12,303 nucleotides of DNA, taken from the NCBI GenBank assembly GCA_900549065.1, contig URNC01000051.1, forward strand, positions 1 to 12,303, read 5' to 3'. Every line of letters begins with the position of its first letter. Within the stretch, counting starts at the first letter, position 1. Position numbers and translations under genes: made by a program. Below are positions 1 to 6,075 of the stretch, piece by piece. The notes below the pieces were generated by a model that did not search any database, had not been told where the DNA came from, and saw only the letters and a program-made list of their open reading frames with translations. The DNA is from an uncultured Collinsella sp. Lineage in GTDB: Bacteria > Actinomycetota > Coriobacteriia > Coriobacteriales > Coriobacteriaceae.

Positions 1-38
1 AGCCTTCGTCGGCAGCGTCAGATGTGTATAAGAGACAG
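1..38 (+). other. Illumina Nextera adapter remnant (artefact)
   Basis: Positions 6-38 match, base for base as I recall it, the 33-nt Nextera read-1 transposase adapter. It ends in the 19-bp Tn5 mosaic end at 20-38 (AGATGTGTATAAGAGACAG). Bases 1-5 (agcct) fit the last five bases of the i5 index I remember as S508 (CTAAGCCT), which sits directly before this adapter in a library molecule. Genomic sequence resumes at 39 in the infA reading frame. This is untrimmed library sequence at a contig end and not a biological Tn5 element. Confidence 0.96.
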
Positions 39-180
39 CGAGAACGGTCATTCGGTTCTGTGCAACATTTCTGGCAAGATCCGAATGAATTACATCCGCA
101 TTCTCCCCGGTGACAGGGTTGTCGTGGAGCTTTCCCCGTACGACCTGACCCGTGGTCGCATCACCTATCGCTATAAATAG
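39..180 (+). CDS. infA: Translation initiation factor IF-1, 3' fragment
   Basis: This is the C-terminal 46 codons of IF-1, read from GAG at 40 to TAG at 178-180; base 39 would be the last base of the preceding codon. IF-1 is a single OB-fold protein that binds the 30S A site during initiation. The visible part includes ENGH, the ISGKIR strand, the YIRILPGD turn and the invariant ending SPYDLTRGRITYRYK, all typical of bacterial IF-1. The family is about 72 residues, so roughly 26 N-terminal residues are missing because the contig ends at the adapter. It lies upstream of rpmJ, the usual order in Gram-positive and actinobacterial ribosomal clusters. Identification is secure; only the 5' end is lost. 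Confidence 0.96.
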
Positions 181-190
181 CGGCACGCAT

Positions 191-243
191 ACACGCTTTT
201 TTCCGACTGCAGGCTTAGCTCAACCTACGGTCGGTTTGCGTGT
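191..243 (+). promoter_or_regulatory. Nested inverted repeat in the infA-rpmJ gap
   Basis: An outer pair ACACGC (191-196) / GCGTGT (238-243) encloses an inner pair CCGAC (203-207) / GTCGG (230-234), with a T6 tract (197-202) and TTT (235-237) as an internal loop. In RNA this could fold as one long interrupted hairpin about 85 nt ahead of rpmJ. The following T tract lies inside the fold, so it does not look like a terminator. A role as a leader regulating the downstream ribosomal-protein genes is inference. Confidence 0.35.
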
Positions 244-327
244 GAAGACCAGCCATAGTTTTAAACGCCTGCGGCTGGGCGAGTAGATAGTAGGGAAGTA
301 GTTTGAGCGCTACCGAAAGGAAGAACG

Positions 328-441
328 ATGAAGGTACGTCCTTCGGTCAAGAAGATGTGCGATAAGTGCAAAATCATTAGGCGCCATGGCAAGGTCCTCG
401 TCATTTGCGAGAACCCCCGTCATAAGCAGCGTCAGGGTTAA
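328..441 (+). CDS. rpmJ: 50S ribosomal protein L36 (bL36)
   Basis: This 37-residue protein is too short for most ORF filters but is unmistakable. It begins MKVRPSVKKMCDKC and ends PRHKQRQG. L36 is a zinc-ribbon protein of the large subunit, and the four ligands are all present: Cys11, Cys14, Cys27 and His32. This is therefore the zinc-containing form and not the Cys-less paralogue induced under zinc starvation. A GAAAGGA Shine-Dalgarno lies at 315-321 ahead of the ATG. It follows infA by 147 nt and precedes rpsM by 14 nt, so it is the first complete gene of the alpha-operon block here. Confidence 0.97.
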   Translation: MKVRPSVKKMCDKCKIIRRHGKVLVICENPRHKQRQG

Positions 442-450
442 GAGAGGAGA
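442..450 (+). promoter_or_regulatory. Ribosome binding site fixing the rpsM TTG start
   Basis: The purine-rich GAGAGGAGA at 442-450 begins directly after the rpmJ stop and ends 5 nt before TTG at 456. No ATG or GTG in frame would give the conserved N-terminus (M)ARINGVDLP, so the TTG start is well supported. Confidence 0.8.
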
Positions 451-455
451 CTACG

Positions 456-830
456 TTGGCCCGTATTAATGGTGTCGACCTCCCGCGTGAGAAGCGCGTT
501 GAGATCGGTCTGACCTACATTTACGGCATCGGCCGCACCACTGCGACGAAGATCTGCGTCGAGTGCAACGTTAACGTGGACACGCGCGTTAAGGACCTCA
601 CCGAGGATGAGGTTAACGCCATCCGCGATTATATCGATAAGAATCAGATCATGGTTGAGGGCGACCTCCGCCGTGAGCGCAACCAGAACGTCAAGCGCCT
701 TATGGACATCGGCTGCAACCGCGGCCTTCGTCACCGCAAGGGCCTCCCGGTCCGCGGCCAGCGCACCCACACTAACGCTCGTACCCGCAAGGGCCCGAAG
801 CGTCAGATCGGTGCTAAGAAGAAGAAATAA
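456..830 (+). CDS. rpsM: 30S ribosomal protein S13 (uS13)
   Basis: The protein has 124 residues, the normal length for S13. It lies in the head of the small subunit, contacts the P-site tRNA and forms bridges to the large subunit. It opens with ARINGVDLPREKRVEIGLTY, followed by the GIGRTTA helix-two-turn-helix segment near residues 24-32. The C-terminal RNA-binding tail contains GLPVRGQRTHTNARTRKGP (about residues 96-114) and ends in a run of lysines. The start is TTG at 456, chosen because it gives the family N-terminus and has a Shine-Dalgarno at 442-450. Its TAA overlaps the AAGGAG ribosome site of rpsK, so the two genes are likely translationally coupled. Confidence 0.98.
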   Translation: MARINGVDLPREKRVEIGLTYIYGIGRTTATKICVECNVNVDTRVKDLTEDEVNAIRDYIDKNQIMVEGDLRRERNQNVKRLMDIGCNRGLRHRKGLPVRGQRTHTNARTRKGPKRQIGAKKKK

Positions 831-844
831 GGAGCGCTAGATAG

Positions 845-1249
845 ATGGCTACTGCTAAGAAGAACGTTCGCGCTGCCCGTCTGAAGCGCGCGGACCGTAA
901 GAACATTTCCGTGGGCCAGGCTCACATTCGTTCTACGTTCAACAACACGATCGTTTCGATCACCGATCCCCAGGGCAACGTCATTTCCTGGAAGTCGGCT
1001 GGCCAGGTGGGCTTCAAGGGCTCCCGTAAGTCCACGCCGTTCGCTGCCCAGATGGCTGCCGAGGCTGCTGCCAAGCAGGCCATGGAGCATGGTATGAAGA
1101 AGGTTTCCGTCTTCGTCAAGGGCCCCGGCTCCGGTCGTGAGACCGCCATCCGCTCCCTCCAGGCTGCTGGCCTCGAGGTCTCGAGCATCCAGGACAAGAC
1201 CCCCATTCCGCACAACGGCTGCCGCCCCAAGAAGCGTCGCCGCGTGTAA
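845..1249 (+). CDS. rpsK: 30S ribosomal protein S11 (uS11)
   Basis: The 134-residue protein is the uS11 platform component of the 30S subunit, near the mRNA exit and the 3' end of 16S rRNA. Family hallmarks are AHIRSTFNNTIVSITD (about residues 26-41), GFKGSRKSTPFAAQ (about 56-69), KGPGSGRE (about 92-99) and the basic ending CRPKKRRRV. The N-terminal twenty residues are a basic extension of the kind common in actinobacteria. ATG at 845 is preceded by AAGGAG at 829-834, which overlaps the rpsM stop codon. It sits between rpsM and rpsD in the standard alpha-operon order. Confidence 0.98.
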   Translation: MATAKKNVRAARLKRADRKNISVGQAHIRSTFNNTIVSITDPQGNVISWKSAGQVGFKGSRKSTPFAAQMAAEAAAKQAMEHGMKKVSVFVKGPGSGRETAIRSLQAAGLEVSSIQDKTPIPHNGCRPKKRRRV

Positions 1250-1268
1250 CTGAAAGGATCGTATCAAT

Positions 1269-1865
1269 ATGGCAATCGACAGGACTCCTGTTCTTAAGCG
1301 CTGCCGTCAGCTCGGGATCGATCCCGCTGAGCTCGGTTACAGCAGCAAGAAGGAATCTATCCGTCAGCCCAAGCGCCGTCGCAAGGAATCTGAGTACGGC
1401 ATGCAGCTGCGTGAGAAGCAGAAGGTCAAGTTTATTTATGGCGTTCTGGAGAAGCAGTTCCACGGCTACTTCAACAAGGCCCGTAAGATGAACGGCGTCA
1501 CCGGTGAGAACCTCATGATCATCCTTGAGTCTCGCCTCGACAACGTTGTCTTCCGTCTTGGCTTCGCCCGCACCCGCAAAGAGGCTCGTCAGTCCGTCCG
1601 TCACGGTCACTTCACCGTGAACGGCAAGCGCGTGGACATCCCGTCCTACCGCGTCAAGGCCGGTGACGTCGTCGCTGTCGGCGAGAAGTTCCGTGACCTC
1701 CTCCCCATCAAGGAGGCCCTGATTTCCTCCGAGCGCTTTGAGGTCCCTGGCTGGCTCGAGGTCGATATCGAGAAGCTGTCTGGTAACGTGCTCGCTCTGC
1801 CGACGCGTGAGCAGATCAGCGGTGATATCAACGAGCAGCTCATCGTCGAGCTCTACTCTAAGTAG
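1269..1865 (+). CDS. rpsD: 30S ribosomal protein S4 (uS4), zinc-free type
   Basis: S4 (198 residues) is a primary 16S rRNA binding protein that nucleates 30S assembly; in many bacteria it also represses its own operon. The core SEYGMQLREKQKVKF (about residues 41-55) and the S4 RNA-binding domain (about 89-155, with RLGFARTRKEARQSVRHGHF and VNGKRVDIPSYRVKAGD) are clear. The N-terminus carries only one cysteine (Cys12) where the zinc-binding type has four, so this is the C-minus form. ATG at 1269 is preceded by GAAAGGA at 1252-1258. In E. coli S4 controls the alpha operon; whether it does so here is not shown by the sequence. Confidence 0.97.
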   Translation: MAIDRTPVLKRCRQLGIDPAELGYSSKKESIRQPKRRRKESEYGMQLREKQKVKFIYGVLEKQFHGYFNKARKMNGVTGENLMIILESRLDNVVFRLGFARTRKEARQSVRHGHFTVNGKRVDIPSYRVKAGDVVAVGEKFRDLLPIKEALISSERFEVPGWLEVDIEKLSGNVLALPTREQISGDINEQLIVELYSK

Positions 1866-1897
1866 TCCATCCGGGCTGCTGAGGCTGGAGGTAATAC

Positions 1898-2839
1898 ATG
1901 TCAGAATTCATTAGGCCTCAGGTTCAGGTCGAAGAGATCAACGAGACGTCTGCTCGTGTCTCCGTCGAGCCGCTCGAGCGTGGCTACGGCGATACGCTGG
2001 GTAACTCCCTTCGTCGCGTTCTTCTGTCCTCGCTCGAGGGTGCCGCCGTCGAGGCTATTCAGATCGATGGTGCGCAGCACGAGTTCATGACCATCCCTAA
2101 CATGGTCGAGGATGTCACCGACATCGTCCTGAATGTCAAGGGTCTTGTCTTCAGGGCTCTCGGCACGACCGACGAGGCGACCGCCACCATCTCGGTTGAC
2201 GGCCCCTGCGAGGTCACCGGTGCGGACTTCTTTATTCCGTCCGAGTTTGAGCTGGTCAACCCCGAGCAGCACATTGCTACGCTCACCGAGGGTGGCCATC
2301 TCACCATGAGCATGCGCATCGGCTATGGCCGCGGCTATGTTTCTGGCGAGGCCAACAAGCGCGACAACGATCCCATCGGTGTGATCCACGTCGACTCGCT
2401 GTACTCGCCGGTTTCCCGTTGCGCCAAGCTCGTTGAGGCTTGTCGTGTCGGTCAGCATACCGACTACGACCGCCTTGTCCTCGAGATCGAGACCAACGGT
2501 TCCATCGCCCCGCGCGACGCCGTGGTCCAGGCTGCCAATATCATCAACCAGCATATGGCCGCCTTTATGAACCTTGCCGAGACCCCCGAGGTCGAGGAGG
2601 AGGCTTCGATCTTCGCTCCCGAGGTCACCAACGACAACGCCGAGCTGGACAAGCAGATCGAGGATCTGGACCTTTCCGTCCGTTCCTACAACTGCCTTAA
2701 GCGCGCCAGCATTCACTCGGTCCGTCAGCTCGTTGAGTTCTCGGAGAACGATCTGCTCAACATCCGTAACTTCGGTGTTAAGTCGATCGAGGAAGTGAAG
2801 GACAAGCTTGAGTCCATGGGCCTGAGCCTGAAGGCTTAA
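1898..2839 (+). CDS. rpoA: DNA-directed RNA polymerase alpha subunit
   Basis: The 313-residue alpha subunit dimerises to start RNA polymerase assembly. Its N-terminal domain (about 1-230) shows EPLERGYGDTLGNSLRRVLLSSLEGAAV, and an acidic linker (about 230-255) joins it to the C-terminal domain. That domain contains LSVRSYNCLKRASI and LLNIRNFGVKSIEEVK. Arg262, Asn265 and Lys295 align by motif with the E. coli residues that contact UP-element DNA and activators (Arg265, Asn268, Lys298), so the DNA-binding face appears intact. GGAGGT at 1887-1892 precedes the ATG. It follows rpsD by 32 nt and precedes rplQ by 30 nt, the usual alpha-operon position. Confidence 0.98.
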   Translation: MSEFIRPQVQVEEINETSARVSVEPLERGYGDTLGNSLRRVLLSSLEGAAVEAIQIDGAQHEFMTIPNMVEDVTDIVLNVKGLVFRALGTTDEATATISVDGPCEVTGADFFIPSEFELVNPEQHIATLTEGGHLTMSMRIGYGRGYVSGEANKRDNDPIGVIHVDSLYSPVSRCAKLVEACRVGQHTDYDRLVLEIETNGSIAPRDAVVQAANIINQHMAAFMNLAETPEVEEEASIFAPEVTNDNAELDKQIEDLDLSVRSYNCLKRASIHSVRQLVEFSENDLLNIRNFGVKSIEEVKDKLESMGLSLKA

Positions 2840-2869
2840 TGCTTCGCATATTTGAGGAGAAACTAGACC

Positions 2870-3337
2870 ATGCGTCACAACGTTAAGAAGGGCCTGAAGC
2901 TCGGCACCGATGCGAGCCACACCAAGGCCATGAAGAAGAGCCTTGCTAAGGCCCTCTTCGAGAACGACCGCATCAAGACCACCGAGACCCGCGCTAAGGC
3001 GCTGCGTTCGGTCGTCGATCCGATCATCACCTGGGCCAAGAAGGGCGACCTGCATTCTCGTCGTCTGGCTATCGCCAAGCTCGGCGATAAGCAGCTCGTT
3101 GCCGAGATTTTCGACAAGGCTGCTCAGGGCATGTGGCAGGACCGCAACGGCGGTTACACCCGCATCATGAAGCTCGGTAACCGCAAGGGCGACAACGCTC
3201 CCATCGTTATCATGGAGCTCGTCACCGAGCCTTGCACGCCTAAGGCCAAGAAGGCTGCTCCGGCCCCCAAGAAGGCCGCTGCTCCCAAGAAGGTCGAGGC
3301 TGCCGAGGAGGCTCCTGCTGAGGAGACCGCTGAGTAG
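2870..3337 (+). CDS. rplQ: 50S ribosomal protein L17 (bL17) with C-terminal extension
   Basis: The first roughly 118 residues are a standard bL17, a large-subunit protein near the peptide exit tunnel. They open with MRHNVKKGLKLGTDASHTKAM and include the IKTTETRAKALR segment and the GNRKGDNAPIVIMEL strand. The family is about 115-127 residues in many bacteria, while this one has 155. The surplus is a low-complexity tail rich in Lys, Ala and Pro that turns acidic at the very end (EEAPAEETAE). Such tails are common in actinobacterial L17 and are probably unstructured. The tail keeps the same codon style, so a frameshift is unlikely. ATG at 2870 follows TTGAGGAG at 2850-2857. It is the last gene of the operon and is followed by a terminator. 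Confidence 0.97.
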   Translation: MRHNVKKGLKLGTDASHTKAMKKSLAKALFENDRIKTTETRAKALRSVVDPIITWAKKGDLHSRRLAIAKLGDKQLVAEIFDKAAQGMWQDRNGGYTRIMKLGNRKGDNAPIVIMELVTEPCTPKAKKAAPAPKKAAAPKKVEAAEEAPAEETAE

Positions 3338-3362
3338 ACAATCCGTCTGCATAGGCTATATT
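3335..3362 (+). promoter_or_regulatory. Sigma-70-like promoter, probably for truA
   Basis: TAGACA (3335-3340, five of six matches to TTGACA) is followed after 16 bp by TATATT (3357-3362, five of six to TATAAT). The -35 begins on the rplQ stop codon. The predicted start, about 3368-3370, falls inside the left arm of the rplQ terminator. Transcripts beginning there would lack half of the hairpin stem, so they should read on into truA. Confidence 0.55.
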
Positions 3363-3363
3363 C

Positions 3364-3394
3364 GAGGGGTACGTTCGCGTACCCCTCTTTTTTT
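3364..3394 (+). terminator. Rho-independent terminator after rplQ
   Basis: A perfect 10-bp stem pairs GAGGGGTACG (3364-3373) with CGTACCCCTC (3378-3387). The loop is TTCG, and seven Ts follow (3388-3394). This is the strong end of the ribosomal-protein operon. Confidence 0.95.
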
Positions 3395-3419
3395 GTCGAA
3401 ATGCCATTGCCTGTTTGTT

Positions 3420-3424
3420 GGGAG
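3420..3424 (+). promoter_or_regulatory. Ribosome binding site fixing the truA start
   Basis: GGGAG at 3420-3424 lies 5 nt before ATG 3430. An upstream in-frame TTG at 3415 would place the start inside this region with no Shine-Dalgarno of its own, so ATG 3430 is preferred. Confidence 0.65.
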
Positions 3425-3429
3425 CGTCC

Positions 3430-4254
3430 ATGACCGCGCCGTCTGATTTCAATTCGATTCCTGAGCTCGATGCAACGCTCGTTTTCCGCGTGGCCTACGA
3501 TGGCTCGTCCTATAGCGGCTTTGCCGAGCAGCTTGGACAGACGACGGTTGCGGGCGAGCTGCGCCGCGCTATTGAGACGCTTCTGCGCCGTCCGATCGAC
3601 CTGACGTGTGCGGGGCGTACCGATGCCGGCGTGCATGCGGTGGCACAGTTCATCAGCGTGCCCGTAACGGACGCTGAGTTGGCTTTGACGCGCCGTAGGT
3701 GGCTGAGGGCTATGGATGCCCTCCTGCCCAAAGATATCGCAGTAAACGAGGTCTACAAGGCCCGTAAAGGCTTTTCTGCACGCTTTGATGCGCGTTCCCG
3801 TACGTATACGTACCGTATTGCCGATCGCGACGCGCGCCCTGTGCTTTCGCGCGGTGCGGTGTGGTGGCATCGCTACCCATTGGATGTTGAGGCGATGTCT
3901 GCGGCCTGTCCCGCGCTGCTGGGCGAGCAGGACTTCAAGAGCTTTTGCAAGGTGGCGTCTGCTGTGGGCAAGCCCACGCACCGCTGCGTGATGCGTGCCG
4001 AGTTTGGCCATGAGGTTGCGTTTGGCGAGGACATCCTGACGTTTACCATCGAGGGCAATGCGTTTCTGCATTCGATGGTCCGCACGATCGTGGGCACGCT
4101 TGTCGAGATTGGCATGCATCGCCGTGAACCCGAGTGGATGCGCGAGGTCATCGATGCTTGCGACCGTACCGCTGCGGGCCCCACGGCTCCTGCCTGCGGC
4201 CTTACGTTTATGGGCGTGGATTACGATCCCGCCGAGCTTGTCGTGCTCGACTAG
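3430..4254 (+). CDS. truA: tRNA pseudouridine(38-40) synthase TruA
   Basis: The 274-residue enzyme isomerises uridines 38-40 in the anticodon stem-loop of many tRNAs. The N-terminal VAYDGSSYSGFAEQ strand-loop and the catalytic motif AGRTDAGVHA (residues 61-70, nucleophile Asp65) are diagnostic. RSRTYTYRI and the C-terminal FLHSMVRTIVGTLVEIG are the conserved second-half segments. The length fits the family. The GFxxQ motif reads GFAEQL, a common actinobacterial variant. truA directly after rplQ is a widespread arrangement. Transcription probably starts at the promoter at 3335-3362, with some read-through from the operon. No clear terminator follows. Confidence 0.96.
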   Translation: MTAPSDFNSIPELDATLVFRVAYDGSSYSGFAEQLGQTTVAGELRRAIETLLRRPIDLTCAGRTDAGVHAVAQFISVPVTDAELALTRRRWLRAMDALLPKDIAVNEVYKARKGFSARFDARSRTYTYRIADRDARPVLSRGAVWWHRYPLDVEAMSAACPALLGEQDFKSFCKVASAVGKPTHRCVMRAEFGHEVAFGEDILTFTIEGNAFLHSMVRTIVGTLVEIGMHRREPEWMREVIDACDRTAAGPTAPACGLTFMGVDYDPAELVVLD

Positions 4255-4372
4255 GGGAGGGCTCGGCGCGTCGTGCGTCGGCACCTGTCATCTGTGGGCT
4301 GCGCGTGTGCAACATCTGTTCTTGGCGTGCAATACAACCGGTGTCTCATTGCTTTTATTGCCGGGGTGTACC

Positions 4373-4414
4373 ATGAACGACAGTTTGATTCACTGCTGTC
4401 GAGAGGACGGATAA
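4373..4414 (+). CDS. Possible 13-residue leader peptide
   Basis: An ATG at 4373 opens a 13-codon frame (MNDSLIHCCREDG) ending in TAA at 4412-4414, one base before the TTG start of the next gene. A GGGG tract about 10 nt upstream could serve as a weak ribosome site. The Shine-Dalgarno of the downstream gene lies inside this frame, so its translation could open or block that site. This is only an arrangement seen in the sequence: a chance ORF of this size is common, and nothing shows that it is translated. Confidence 0.2.
   Translation: MNDSLIHCCREDG
4401..4407 (+). promoter_or_regulatory. Ribosome binding site for the TTG-started glycosyltransferase
   Basis: GAGAGGA at 4401-4407 lies 8 nt before TTG 4416. 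No ATG or GTG close by would keep the whole first strand of the fold, so TTG is the best start. Confidence 0.6.
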
Positions 4415-4415
4415 C

Positions 4416-5456
4416 TTGGTTCGACGTGGCTCGCATCCGCGACTTTCGGTGATCCTTGTGGTGGAAGGTTCGCCCAGCTATGCGATGCGTGCGCTCGAGA
4501 GTATCCAGAACCAAGACCTCTACGATTTGCAGATTGTCGTTGTCTGCCGCAATGCTGCGCCCGGTGTGCGCCATTCGCTTCAAGTTGCTGCCGACAGGGA
4601 CATCCATATTGATTTGATTGACGTCGAGGACGCGAAGCGCGGCGCTTGTCTTCGTGCCGGTTTTGCTGCCTCGCGCGGCTCTCAAATCATCGCTATGAAC
4701 GCCGATGAGTGGTTTGCTCCGCAGTCCCTTTCCAAGATGGTCGATATCGCGTGCGATACTGCGGCAGACATAGTGCTCCCCACGGTGTCGCTCGACCGCT
4801 ATGATGCACATCGAGAGCGACATTCGCGCGTCTTGGATGTTGCCCCTATTGTCATTGAAGACAAGTCTTCGATGGTGACCGGGCTGTCCCAGTTGATTTT
4901 AGGCGGCCTAGTCGCTCAGACCTCTGGCGTGATGTACAGCCGCTCGCTGTTTGAGGCATGCCTTTTGTGCGACAAGGTGTTTCGCACAGTTGGGTTTATG
5001 GCGTGCGCGCTCTCGCGGGCGCAGTGCGTCTCCGGCTGCGGCGACGCTTGTTTCCACGCCTCGGCACCTATGCTTACAGATGCCTTTGATCCCACCATGT
5101 ATGCCAAGGTATCCGATGACACCCGAGCGCTCGACGAGCTTGCGGACTCACTCTCGGAGGCAGATAGCGGTGGTCGGCTCAAGCTGGCAAGCCAAAAGTT
5201 CTACTTTGCCGGACTGGTCGCCTGCATCGAGAATTTGTGTCTGAGCCCGCATGGGGTGTCGTCAATCGAGCGTTCCGCCCGCATGCGTGATATGCTCGAG
5301 GCGCCTCGAACCCGTCAGATGGTCGCCGCGCTCAAGGATAACCATCGGGGGCTCGGTCTGTTGTTTGGGCCGATCGCCAGCGCCAAGCCCGCGCGCTGCG
5401 TGATGTGTACGCATCTGGCAGCTTTTCTTAACCGGACGGGCGCAAAAACCGCCTAA
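4416..5456 (+). CDS. Family-2-like (GT-A fold) glycosyltransferase, target unknown
   Basis: The 346-residue protein begins like a family-2 glycosyltransferase. It has a first strand LSVILVVEG (10-18), a helix with ALESIQNQDL (26-35) and a second strand LQIVVVC (38-44). Next comes GACLRAGFAASRG (76-88) and then a strand ending AMNADEW (93-99) where the family normally has a DxD-type metal site such as DSDDW. Here only Asp97-Glu98 remain, so metal binding is plausible but non-canonical. The last 200 residues match nothing I recognise and are cysteine-rich, with a CVMC near the end. I see no signal peptide or membrane segment, so it is probably cytoplasmic. No other sugar genes are adjacent. It may act in wall or surface glycan synthesis, or it may be a degenerate relative. 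Fold confidence is good; the substrate is unknown. Confidence 0.75.
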   Translation: MVRRGSHPRLSVILVVEGSPSYAMRALESIQNQDLYDLQIVVVCRNAAPGVRHSLQVAADRDIHIDLIDVEDAKRGACLRAGFAASRGSQIIAMNADEWFAPQSLSKMVDIACDTAADIVLPTVSLDRYDAHRERHSRVLDVAPIVIEDKSSMVTGLSQLILGGLVAQTSGVMYSRSLFEACLLCDKVFRTVGFMACALSRAQCVSGCGDACFHASAPMLTDAFDPTMYAKVSDDTRALDELADSLSEADSGGRLKLASQKFYFAGLVACIENLCLSPHGVSSIERSARMRDMLEAPRTRQMVAALKDNHRGLGLLFGPIASAKPARCVMCTHLAAFLNRTGAKTA

Positions 5457-5466
5457 ACGGCTCATC

Positions 5467-5496
5467 TCGAAACAAATTTGCATAGAATTGTTTCGA
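5467..5496. promoter_or_regulatory. 9-bp inverted repeat upstream of argR
   Basis: TCGAAACAA (5467-5475) and TTGTTTCGA (5488-5496) are perfect inverted repeats separated by 12 nt, with centres 21 bp apart, about two helical turns. The spacer runs into TAGAAT (5483-5488), a -10-like hexamer. No U tract follows, so a terminator is unlikely, and an operator is the better guess. The arms do not match the classical ARG box (TGAAT-N-ATTCA type). Confidence 0.4.
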
Positions 5497-5573
5497 AATG
5501 CGTTCTTATACACAAAAGCCTTCAAATAGCGTTAAACTATTCAATCACTGATTAATTGTCTCCGCCATCTTTT

Positions 5574-5583
5574 GGAGAGAGGG
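5574..5583 (+). promoter_or_regulatory. Ribosome binding site fixing the argR start
   Basis: GGAGAGAGGG at 5574-5583 sits just ahead of ATG 5589. This favours the shorter MAKKRNGRQD N-terminus over an in-frame start at 5556, which would lie upstream of this site. Confidence 0.75.
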
Positions 5584-5588
5584 TTTAT

Positions 5589-6026
5589 ATGGCTAAAAAA
5601 CGCAATGGGCGCCAGGATGCCATTAGAGATATTGTGCGCAATAAGGACGTCCGTACGCAGCGCGTGCTGGTCGATGAGCTCCGTGCTATGGGCTTTGATT
5701 GCACGCAGGCGACTGTCTCTCGCGATATTGCCGATATGGGGCTGCGTAAGCTCCCTGAGGGCATCTATGTTCTGGCAGAGGACCTGCACCTGCAGCGTAT
5801 GGTTTCCGAGCTCGTAACGGGCGTTCTACGTACCGATAATCTGGTCATGATCAAGGCTCAGCCTGGCACGGCTTCCGGCATCGCCGCCGCCGTTGATGCG
5901 GCAGAGTTGCCCGATGTGCTTGGCTCGCTTGCCGGCAACGATACGATTTTGGTTATTGCCCAGACGGCCGAGGACGGCGAGCGTCTCGAGGCGCTGATCA
6001 ATAAGCTGAGCAATTCTCGCAAGTAG
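5589..6026 (+). CDS. argR: Arginine repressor ArgR/AhrC
   Basis: The 145-residue protein has the two-domain plan of the arginine repressor. The N-terminal winged helix (about 1-65) carries ATVSRDIADMGL (41-52), with Ser44-Arg45 in the recognition helix, then the linker. The C-terminal trimerisation and arginine-binding domain (about 75-145) contains GTASGIAAAVD (93-103) and GSLAGNDTILVI (112-123). In well-studied ArgR proteins the second motif reads GDDT, and those acids contact L-arginine. Here the first is Asn117, with Asp118 kept. ArgR hexamers repress arginine biosynthesis and can activate catabolism when arginine is bound. No arg genes lie in the window, so it acts elsewhere and possibly on itself. 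A terminator follows at 6076-6114. Confidence 0.95.
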   Translation: MAKKRNGRQDAIRDIVRNKDVRTQRVLVDELRAMGFDCTQATVSRDIADMGLRKLPEGIYVLAEDLHLQRMVSELVTGVLRTDNLVMIKAQPGTASGIAAAVDAAELPDVLGSLAGNDTILVIAQTAEDGERLEALINKLSNSRK

Positions 6027-6075
6027 GCGTGCGGGTCGTGCGCTCGGCACTGTGTGCGTGACATGGTGGCTTGTA

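Noticed and set aside
20..38. Tn5 mosaic end as evidence of a native Tn5/IS50 insertion
   Set aside because: It is embedded in the full Nextera adapter at the very contig end, with no transposase and no target duplication.
1901..3352. 483-codon open frame on the minus strand opposite rpoA and rplQ
   Set aside because: It is a codon-bias shadow: low-complexity Leu/Gly/Asp-rich product, no ribosome site, and it lies opposite two certain genes.
3154..4284. 376-codon open frame on the minus strand opposite truA and rplQ
   Set aside because: It crosses a terminator and two certain genes and its product shows no recognisable motif.
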